Source of the DNA: Oscillospiraceae bacterium
GTDB taxonomy: Bacteria; Bacillota; Clostridia; UMGS1840; HGM11507
Assembly (NCBI GenBank): GCA_015068525.1
Contig: SVKJ01000032.1
Coordinates: 1 to 12,100 of the forward strand
Reading direction: 5' to 3'
DNA length: 12,100 bases
In this document: positions 1 through 4,035 of the stretch, piece by piece
How positions within the stretch are numbered: the stretch's first letter is position 1
Layout: each line of letters opens with the position of its first letter
Notes under the pieces: generated by a model
Seen by the model: only the letters and a program-made list of their open reading frames with translations
What the model was told of the DNA's origin: nothing
Databases searched by the model: none
Position numbers and translations under genes: made by a program

Positions 1-40
1 TATATGTTATTATAACGCAAAAGAATATTTGGGATTGTAA
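1..40 (+). CDS. Possible C-terminal tail of an upstream gene
   Basis: Frame 2 is open from the window edge and ends at TAA 38-40, giving a 12-residue tail ending NAKEYLGL. An intrinsic terminator begins 18 bp later, which is the usual layout for the end of a gene. Twelve residues are too few to recognise a family, and the other frames cannot be excluded. Confidence 0.25.
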   Translation, partial: ICYYNAKEYLGL

Positions 41-57
41 TTTAAATTGCTTTTTAC

Positions 58-94
58 AAAAAAGATACTGTTTATTTAATCGGTATCTTTTTTT
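58..94 (+). terminator. Intrinsic terminator
   Basis: The 13-bp stem AAAAAAGATACTG (58-70) pairs with CGGTATCTTTTTT (81-93), with one G-U pair and a 10-nt loop, and is followed by further T. The A run on one side and T run on the other would let it act in both directions. It probably ends the gene whose tail may be at 1-40. Confidence 0.75.
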
Positions 95-170
95 ATTGTG
101 CATTAACACAACAAGGTTATCCGAAATTATTAAGCCTTTGTCTTTTAGAATTTCGTGATGTTCTTATAAA

Positions 171-192
171 TGTGTCCTGGGCTGTGTCCTGG
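171..192. repeat. Short direct repeat TGTGTCCTGG x2
   Basis: The 10-mer TGTGTCCTGG occurs at 171-180 and 183-192, two bases apart, in non-coding DNA beside the tRNA-tail copies. Short spaced repeats of this kind are often recombinase or arm-type binding sites near attachment sites. That role is only inferred from position. The rest of 95-225 shows no gene. Confidence 0.4.
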
Positions 193-225
193 TGCCAAAA
201 ATAGTATAAATATATGAAAATATAA

Positions 226-259
226 AAAACCTTTAAAGCCTTGATGCTCTGAAGGTTTT
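226..259 (-). terminator. Terminator behind the shorter tRNA tail
   Basis: AAAACCTT (226-233) pairs with AAGGTTTT (252-259), with a partly paired interior that includes AGC/GCT. Read on the minus strand the hairpin ends in a T-rich run. It lies just downstream of the tRNA-tail copy at 263-276, the same order seen at 427-473 and 396-427. Confidence 0.55.
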
Positions 260-262
260 ATA

Positions 263-276
263 ATGGTACACCATCA
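263..276 (-). repeat. Short copy of the tRNA-Lys 3' tail (possible old att site)
   Basis: The 14-mer TGGTACACCATCAG is identical to 427-440. That sequence is the CCA end, discriminator base, acceptor 3' strand and first T-stem bases of the tRNA-Lys fragment. Upstream on the minus strand there is GTTCAAA, resembling a decayed T-loop (GTTCGAGT in the longer copy). This fits a second, older attachment site or a decayed tRNA end left by repeated insertion at one tRNA gene. Confidence 0.5.
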
Positions 277-395
277 GTTTGAACGTGATGAAACAATCCC
301 AAAGAATTGTTTCATAGTTTAAAGTCCCTGCGAGATGGGGATGGAACGAAGAGAACATCGCCATCCGTCGAAGTGAAACGGAGAATGTGTGTATT
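277..395. other. Structured non-coding stretch between two tRNA tails
   Basis: I see no coding potential here, but several hairpins. A perfect 10-bp stem ATGAAACAAT (288-297) pairs with ATTGTTTCAT (306-315). To its right, the stretch up to about 385 holds shorter complementary pairs (TCCC/GGGA, GGATGG/CCATCC, CCGT/ACGG). On the plus strand the stretch ends at the terminator 396-427, so a small RNA is possible. It could equally be debris of a decayed tRNA or element end. No known RNA family is recognised. Confidence 0.3.
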
Positions 396-427
396 AAAAA
401 AGCACTTGATTTCACAAGTGCTTTTTT
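396..427 (-). terminator. Bidirectional terminator behind the tRNA-Lys fragment
   Basis: A perfect 13-bp stem AAAAAAGCACTTG (396-408) pairs with CAAGTGCTTTTTT (415-427) around a 6-nt loop. On the minus strand it begins right at the CCA end of the tRNA fragment, as expected for a native tRNA terminator. The T runs allow termination in both directions, so it could also end a plus-strand RNA from 277-395. Confidence 0.8.
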
Positions 428-473
428 GGTACACCATCAGGGACTCGAACCCTGGACACCCTGATTAAGAGTC
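427..473 (-). tRNA. tRNA-Lys(CTT) 3' fragment, putative attachment site
   Basis: Read on the minus strand this begins in the anticodon arm (GACTCTTAATC, anticodon CTT at 469-467). It continues through a normal variable loop and a perfect T arm (CAGGG / TTCGAGT / CCCTG, 438-454), then the acceptor strand ATGGTGT, discriminator A and encoded CCA. Left of position 473 in tRNA terms, the 5' half (acceptor 5' strand, D arm, 5' anticodon stem) is missing: the adjoining bases do not complete the anticodon stem. A 3' tRNA remnant with nothing in front of it is the classic displaced att site of an element integrated in a tRNA gene. The intact tRNA would lie at the other end of the element, outside this window. 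Confidence 0.75.
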
Positions 474-554
474 TTTAAATAGGTTTTTGGGCAAGTGCCT
501 GAAATGACAGCGTTTGACACGATAAAGCCAGTAATGATGCGGGTTTGGAGTGTT

Positions 555-574
555 CAGTAATAAACAGTAATAAA
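555..574. repeat. Tandem repeat CAGTAATAAA x2
   Basis: Two identical 10-bp units, CAGTAATAAA, lie head to tail at 555-564 and 565-574. They sit between the attachment site and the AGTCA repeats upstream of the replication gene. They may be part of an iteron or recombinase-binding region. Confidence 0.5.
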
Positions 575-582
575 CCATAAAA

Positions 583-635
583 AGTCAGTCAAAATGTTAG
601 TCATTTAGTCAAAATGTTAGTCAAAAAATTAGTCA
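583..635. repeat. Iteron-like AGTCA repeats upstream of repA
   Basis: AGTCA occurs six times in 53 bp, starting at 583, 587, 599, 607, 619 and 631, with mostly 12-bp steps. Within this a 17-bp sequence, AGTCAAAATGTTAGTCA, is repeated exactly at 587-603 and 607-623. Such phased repeats bind an element protein. They could be iterons for the initiator encoded just downstream, operator sites controlling it, or arm-type sites for the element's integrase, given that the att site is only 110 bp away. Sequence alone does not separate these. Confidence 0.6.
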
Positions 636-681
636 AGAATTGTATGTGATATTCCATTAAAATCAATATTTTTTTTAAAGT

Positions 682-710
682 AATAGACATCAAAAATGAT
701 GTCTATTTTT
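682..710 (+). terminator. Leader hairpin with T run (candidate attenuator)
   Basis: An 11-bp stem AATAGACATCA (682-692) pairs with TGATGTCTATT (697-707) around a 4-nt loop and runs into TTT. It lies only 17 bp before the ribosome binding site of the replication gene. If transcription of repA starts upstream, this is a terminator inside the leader. Attenuation of the initiator mRNA is an established copy-control device in Gram-positive plasmids such as pIP501. If transcription starts after it, it simply insulates repA. Confidence 0.55.
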
Positions 711-739
711 ATGTTATTTTATATTAAGGAGGGGATATT

Positions 740-1735
740 ATGAGTAAATTTACTTGTAATAAATTTGATTTTTACTATGGTAAAGAAGCTGAACAGTTTA
801 ATTTTTACAGGATCCCTAAATTGCTTTTTACTGATGACCGATTTAAAAGTGTTTCGACAGAAGCTAAGGTTCTTTACGGATTATTGCTTGATAGAATGTC
901 TTTATCTATTAAAAATGGTTGGGTGGATGAAGAAAATAGAGTATATATTTTTTTTAAGCTTGAAGAAGCTATGGAATTTTTATCAATAGGTAAAGATAAA
1001 GGGGTGAAATTATTTGCTGAACTTGATGACAAAAAAGGTTGTGGTTTGATAAAAAGAAGAACTCAAGGGATGGGGAAACCAATAATAATTTATGTAATGA
1101 ATTTTAATTCAAATGTAGTTTCTAATGAAGACATTTCGCAAGGAAATAGTGACATGTTTCAGGTTCCCGAAGAATCGAAATCCGGACTTTCAGATATAAC
1201 CGAAGTCTTGACTTCTGAAAAACCGAAGTCTAGGGTTCTGAAAAACCGAAGTCATGTCTTCGGAAAATCAGAAGTAAATGAAACTAATATAAGTGATAAT
1301 AATATTAGCGATAATAATCTTATCAAATCTAATCAAGATGGAGAATGCTCTACGAAACTTGATGTGAAGAATGAGATTATAATGCGTGAGAAATGTAAAA
1401 AAGATATTGCTAAAAATATTGAATATGCTCTTGTATGTGAGAATTACAGTCAAGAAAAAGCAGATTCTATTTTGGATATAATACTTGATGCAGTTTGTAG
1501 TAAAAAAGATTACCTGATGATTGCTGGAGGAGAAATCCCGCAGATAGTTGTCAAAAATAGATTTTTGAAATTGGATTATAGGCATATTGAATATGTTCTT
1601 GATTGTCTTGAAAATAATACCAGTAAAATACATAACATACAAAGTTATATTCTGACAGCATTGTATAATTCACCAAAGACAATGGAACATTATTACACTA
1701 CATTAGTTAGACACGATCTATGTGTTGATAAATGA
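740..1735 (+). CDS. repA: RepA_N-family replication initiator
   Basis: This encodes a 331-residue initiator that would bind the element's origin and start theta replication. ATG 740 is preceded by AGGAGGGG (727-734). Residues about 20-122 match the RepA_N N-terminal domain (FNFYRIPKLLF, STEAKVLYGLLLDRMSLS, GCGLIKRRTQGMGKPI), which carries the winged-helix DNA-binding fold. Residues about 123-210 are a low-complexity, Asn/Ser-rich linker. Residues about 211-328 are the C-terminal domain usual in clostridial relatives (NTSKIHNIQSYILTALYNSP, then a YY pair and an RHD motif). The linker DNA carries 23-bp repeats (separate entry). The gene is preceded by a hairpin and AGTCA repeats and overlaps the next gene's reading frame. 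RepA_N genes occur on plasmids and integrative elements of Firmicutes; the att site at 427-473 favours an integrated element. Family assignment is firm; active replication is inferred. Confidence 0.9.
   Translation: MSKFTCNKFDFYYGKEAEQFNFYRIPKLLFTDDRFKSVSTEAKVLYGLLLDRMSLSIKNGWVDEENRVYIFFKLEEAMEFLSIGKDKGVKLFAELDDKKGCGLIKRRTQGMGKPIIIYVMNFNSNVVSNEDISQGNSDMFQVPEESKSGLSDITEVLTSEKPKSRVLKNRSHVFGKSEVNETNISDNNISDNNLIKSNQDGECSTKLDVKNEIIMREKCKKDIAKNIEYALVCENYSQEKADSILDIILDAVCSKKDYLMIAGGEIPQIVVKNRFLKLDYRHIEYVLDCLENNTSKIHNIQSYILTALYNSPKTMEHYYTTLVRHDLCVDK
1199..1275. repeat. 23-bp direct repeats inside repA (candidate oriV)
   Basis: ACCGAAGTC recurs at exactly 23-bp steps, starting at 1199, 1222 and 1245, each unit ending in GAAAA. 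A degenerate fourth unit (TCAGAAGT) starts at 1268, and a weak one lies before 1199. Units 1 and 3 contain inverted repeats: GAAGTC-TT-GACTTC at 1202-1215 and CCGAAG-N6-CTTCGG at 1246-1263. Because 23 is not a multiple of three, the protein does not repeat, so conservation is at the DNA level. It falls in the non-conserved linker (residues about 154-179). In RepA_N plasmids such as pAD1 and pSK41 the origin is known to lie as repeats in the middle of the rep gene, so this is probably the origin. Confidence 0.7.
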
Positions 1736-1749
1736 GAGGAGTATTTAAG

Positions 1750-2268
1750 ATGAATGAAAATAAGAATAAACTATCCCGAGAAGAATATTTGTATCACAAT
1801 ACTGAGATTTTGTTGAAAAAAAACAGAGAAGTGGTATGGAGTATAGAAACTTCTGCCATTCAAGCCCGAACGAGTTTAGAACTCGAAATGGATTGTAATC
1901 TTGAAGAATTTTTAGAAATGTCTTCGGCAGTCGGCATAGATTTGGAAGGAACTCAGATTCGCGAGCAGATAAGAACCGTTGAAAGAAATAAAAAAATGCT
2001 GAAAATAATAGAAGTAGCAGTTAATCTTCTTAAGGAAAATCCTCAACTGGGTGAGGAATACTATTGGGTATTATTCTATACATATTTATCTAAGAAAAAA
2101 CCGCGTTCAGTAGATTATGTAATTGATAATATGTATGAGCAAACCGGTATTTATATATCTCAAAAAACATATTACAAATACAGAAAAGCCGCTATAAATA
2201 AATTAAGTACAATATTATGGGGATTCACTTCAAAAGACACTCTTGATATAATAAATAGATTCGTATAA
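1750..2268 (+). CDS. ArpU / sigma-region-4-like regulatory protein
   Basis: The product is 172 residues. I start it at ATG 1750 because AGAGGAG (1735-1741) sits 8 bp before it; an in-frame ATG at 1732 overlaps the repA stop but has no site. Residues about 10-100 are mostly charged helices, possibly coiled coil. Residues about 100-155 (EEYYWVLFYTYL, then VDYVIDNMYEQTGIYISQKTY and YKYRKAAINKL) resemble the C-terminal helix-turn-helix of ArpU-type late regulators and sigma-70 region 4. Such small proteins are common in phages and integrative elements of Firmicutes and control late or transfer genes. It is coupled to repA (overlapping stop and binding site) and so probably made from the same transcript. 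The target is unknown. No terminator is seen after it. Confidence 0.55.
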   Translation: MNENKNKLSREEYLYHNTEILLKKNREVVWSIETSAIQARTSLELEMDCNLEEFLEMSSAVGIDLEGTQIREQIRTVERNKKMLKIIEVAVNLLKENPQLGEEYYWVLFYTYLSKKKPRSVDYVIDNMYEQTGIYISQKTYYKYRKAAINKLSTILWGFTSKDTLDIINRFV

Positions 2269-2375
2269 AAATATAGGTTTTGATACCTTAAAATATTTAT
2301 GCTTATTTATATATGAGAAATAGTATCATTTAATTATATACTTATTCAATACTCTAGAATGTGTTTTAAAACATA

Positions 2376-2404
2376 TTGCATTTTTTATATAAATAGGATA
2401 TAAT
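2376..2404 (+). promoter_or_regulatory. Sigma-A promoter of the HEPN/MNT pair
   Basis: TTGCAT (2376-2381) and TATAAT (2399-2404) are 17 bp apart, an excellent match to the vegetative consensus. Transcription would start near 2411, leaving a leader of about 20 nt that holds little more than the ribosome binding site AAGGAAGG (2415-2422). Confidence 0.75.
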
Positions 2405-2430
2405 ATTTGTAAGAAAGGAAGGTGCATATA

Positions 2431-2769
2431 ATGTGTAGTAAGAGTCAATTAGATATGATTATAGAAAAAATTGTTGATTTTTCTAAAAAAGTATTTGGCG
2501 AAAAATTTCAAAGTGTAATTTTATATGGTTCTTATGCACGTGGCGATTATGATGAAGAATCTGATATAGATATCATGATAATGGTTGATATGAGCCGGGA
2601 AGAATTAAGAAAATACAGGGCAATGTATAGCGAATTGTTTTCTGATATAAATCTAGAAAATGGTGTTTTTTTAACTTCAAAATTACAAAGTAAAGAGTAT
2701 TTTGAAAAATGGCAATATGCAATGCCTTTTTATCAGAATATATTAAGGGAGGGAATTAAGTATGCCTGA
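2431..2769 (+). CDS. MNT-family nucleotidyltransferase (putative antitoxin)
   Basis: A 112-residue minimal nucleotidyltransferase. ATG 2431 is chosen because AAGGAAGG lies 8 bp before it; an in-frame GTG at 2422 overlaps that site and is unlikely. Residues 33-47 carry the family signature G-S-x10-D-x-D (GSYARGDYDEESDID), with D45 and D47 as the metal-binding acids. The third acid usual in active polymerase-beta-fold enzymes is not obvious, which is common in these short forms. The tail PFYQNILREGI is typical of the family. It overlaps the HEPN gene by 8 bp, the usual order of HEPN/MNT toxin-antitoxin pairs. In the Shewanella pair MntA neutralises HepT by attaching AMP to a tyrosine; whether the same happens here is inference. 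Product cytoplasmic. Confidence 0.85.
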   Translation: MCSKSQLDMIIEKIVDFSKKVFGEKFQSVILYGSYARGDYDEESDIDIMIMVDMSREELRKYRAMYSELFSDINLENGVFLTSKLQSKEYFEKWQYAMPFYQNILREGIKYA

Positions 2770-3166
2770 ACAAAGTAAAATTGACCTTTCCTTATATAGA
2801 ATAGAAAGAGCCGATGAATGTATCAGATCAGCATGTGTTTTAATGGATGCTGAAGAATATGCTGCGGTACTTAATAGAACCTATTATGCGATATTTCATG
2901 CAGTTCGTGCTGTGTTTGCATTAGATTGCATTGACAGAAAAAAACATTCAGGCGTTATTTCCTGTTTTCAGCAAAATTATGTTAAAACCGGATTGTTTGA
3001 TAAAGAATATTCAAATATTGTGCAGGATGCTTTTGAAATACGCCAGGAATCAGATTATGAAGATTTTTATGTGATTTTAAAAGAGGATGTAACTTTGCAA
3101 TTAGAGAATGCTAAAAAATTTGTGTCACAAGTAAAGCAATATGTCGAAAAACTTATTAATAGATGA
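2762..3166 (+). CDS. HEPN-domain protein (putative RNase toxin)
   Basis: A 134-residue all-helical HEPN protein of the UPF0332-like group. ATG 2762 lies inside the end of the MNT gene, with AAGGGAGGG (2745-2753) 8 bp before it, so translation is coupled. Visible signatures are NRTYYAIFHAV (residues 38-48), KKHSGV (60-65) after it, and R94 with DY at 98-99. HEPN toxins are metal-independent RNases whose active site is usually R-x4-6-H. The best candidate here is R39-x6-H46, inside the YYA helix, as in this subgroup; the classical HepT R-x4-H-x-Y is not seen. A strong terminator follows. The pair probably helps keep the element in its host or acts in defence; an alternative is a substrate-binding partner of the MNT enzyme. 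Confidence 0.8.
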   Translation: MPEQSKIDLSLYRIERADECIRSACVLMDAEEYAAVLNRTYYAIFHAVRAVFALDCIDRKKHSGVISCFQQNYVKTGLFDKEYSNIVQDAFEIRQESDYEDFYVILKEDVTLQLENAKKFVSQVKQYVEKLINR

Positions 3167-3177
3167 TAAACATACAA

Positions 3178-3207
3178 AAAACTCTTAGGAAATTTCCTAA
3201 GAGTTTT
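3178..3207 (+). terminator. Terminator of the HEPN/MNT operon
   Basis: The sequence is a perfect palindrome centred on 3192/3193 (AACTCTTAGGAAA paired with TTTCCTAAGAGTT), flanked by A and T runs. It begins 11 bp after the HEPN stop codon. It could stop transcription in either direction. Confidence 0.8.
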
Positions 3208-3226
3208 CTAATTTGTGTTAACGATT

Positions 3227-3247
3227 ACCATGGGCTATGCCCATGGT
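3227..3247. repeat. Perfect palindrome ACCATGGGC-TAT-GCCCATGGT
   Basis: Nine paired bases around a 3-nt loop, GC-rich in an AT-rich stretch and with no T run, so it is not a terminator. It follows TTA (with its first base, TTAC). Compact hairpins next to short AT-rich tetramers are typical of the ends of IS200/IS605-type elements and their non-coding relics. No Y1 transposase or TnpB gene is present, so a relic or a regulator site are both possible. Confidence 0.45.
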
Positions 3248-3322
3248 TCAAAAAAAGCTTTTAGCTAGCACAAAATAAACAATACTGCTACGGACCTGAA
3301 TATTTAAAACTAGAAGGGGAAA

Positions 3323-3430
3323 ATGAACAATAAGATATGTCCTGTACGAACAATGAAATTTTCTAGAGTTTTACGAAATGTTATCGGACATGAAAATATC
3401 GTTAGATATTCTTTCAGGATTATCGTATAA
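3323..3430 (+). CDS. Possible 35-residue small protein or gene remnant
   Basis: ATG 3323 follows a good ribosome binding site (AGAAGGGG, 3313-3320) and reads 35 codons to TAA 3428-3430. The product is basic (it begins MNNKICPVRTMKF and contains several Arg and Lys). It matches no family I know and lies in a decayed region overlapping the end of an AraC remnant on the other strand. A truncated transposase start or chance are equally possible. Confidence 0.2.
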   Translation: MNNKICPVRTMKFSRVLRNVIGHENIVRYSFRIIV

Positions 3431-3781
3431 AATATATGCGCCTCGTAAGCTTGATGCTTTTGGGGCGCATGTTATATTAAATATAAATAATTTTAATTTG
3501 AAGCATTTATTAAAATTAACAGTATTGTTAAATCTACATATTGTTGCAATTTCAAGTATCGTCATTTTCTTTTGTGTGTTGTTTAAGTAATTTAATGATG
3601 TGTCTATACGCCTTTGTATCTTCAATCTTTTTAATGTGCTTTTACGACTTTGTTTTTTCTTCTTTTCTTTTTGGTTATAATACTGTATAAGTATTCCTAT
3701 AAGCTCAAGAAATTTTCTCTTTATAATATATTCATTGTTAGTTTCGGATACATCTTCAAATTTCTGCTTCATAGAAAGCAT
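3371..3781 (-). pseudogene. Remnant of an AraC-family regulator
   Basis: A 136-codon frame on the minus strand holds a recognisable slice of an AraC regulator. Residues about 15-36 (NEYIIKRKFLELIGILIQYY) resemble the linker helix before the DNA-binding part. Residues about 57-95 (RRIDTSLNYLNN, then MTILEIATICRFNN and NFNKCFK) match the first helix-turn-helix. Beyond K95 the match fails (LKLFIFNIT instead of a normal FGITP turn), the second helix-turn-helix is absent, and the sensor half is missing: a stop codon lies just before the first ATG and only fragments appear in other frames. No ribosome binding site is evident. It points away from the GH27 gene, so it may once have been that enzyme's divergent regulator. 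Clearly non-functional as a standard AraC protein. Confidence 0.6.
3436..3470. repeat. Inverted repeat ATGCGCC / GGCGCAT
   Basis: ATGCGCC (3436-3442) and GGCGCAT (3464-3470) pair across 21 bases that also contain AAGC/GCTT. It lies at the broken end of the AraC remnant, where its homology stops, and is GC-rich against its surroundings. It may mark a small inserted element or a deletion junction. Confidence 0.35.
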
Positions 3782-4035
3782 AGCTTTTTATCTTTTTTTG
3801 AAAATCTTGATTTATTTGAAATTCATGAAATAAAATCAGGTATATTTAAGATTTTATAAATACTTTAGCATATAAAAGATGTTGCTTACTTTAATTAAAA
3901 TATTATAAATATGAATTTATCAAAATTATAACAAAGTAAAAAAAATCGAAAATAAAGTAAAAATAAAACGAGTAAAAAATTTTTTTATGTGTTATTATAG
4001 AAGAAAATATAATCTTAAAAACGGAGGGTTTTATA
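3782..4035. promoter_or_regulatory. Region upstream of the GH27 gene with possible -10 box
   Basis: This AT-rich stretch has no gene. TATAAT at 4008-4013 is a good -10 box. The matching -35 position (3985-3990, TTATGT) is poor, as is common at promoters needing an activator. The ribosome binding site GGAGGG (4023-4028) lies 7 bp before ATG 4036, which would make the leader very short. Confidence 0.35.

Larger units (their letters stand above)
474..739. other. Non-coding leader between att site and replication gene
   Basis: This stretch of 266 bp has no credible gene. It holds two families of short direct repeats (555-574 and 583-635) and a leader hairpin (682-710), annotated separately. A frame at 505-555 (ending in a tandem TAA TAA at 556-561) could be read as a peptide tail, but it has no recognisable family and I do not call it. 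Confidence 0.5.

Noticed and set aside
277..395. Riboswitch or other known structured RNA
   Set aside because: Hairpins are present, but I recognise no conserved core of any known riboswitch, T-box, 6S RNA or tmRNA.
233..415. 60-codon frame on the minus strand across the tRNA-tail region
   Set aside because: It runs through a terminator hairpin and a tRNA-tail copy, has no ribosome binding site and matches no family.
263..440. Insertion sequence with terminal direct repeats TGGTACACCATCAG
   Set aside because: The repeat is explained by the tRNA 3' end, the DNA between has no transposase, and the ends are not inverted.
583..635. CRISPR array
   Set aside because: Repeats are only 5-17 bp with 3-7 bp gaps; there are no spacers and no cas genes.
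1268..1642. 124-codon frame on the minus strand
   Set aside because: It lies wholly inside repA on the opposite strand, is rich in Ile, Phe and Asn as expected for the complement of AT-rich coding DNA, and has no family signature.
2422..2430. GTG start of the MNT gene
   Set aside because: It overlaps the ribosome binding site itself; ATG 2431 has correct spacing.
3650..3859. Phe/Leu-rich frame on the plus strand that looks like a membrane protein
   Set aside because: It is the complement of the Lys-rich part of the AraC remnant; its hydrophobicity is an artefact of poly-T runs, and there is no ribosome binding site.
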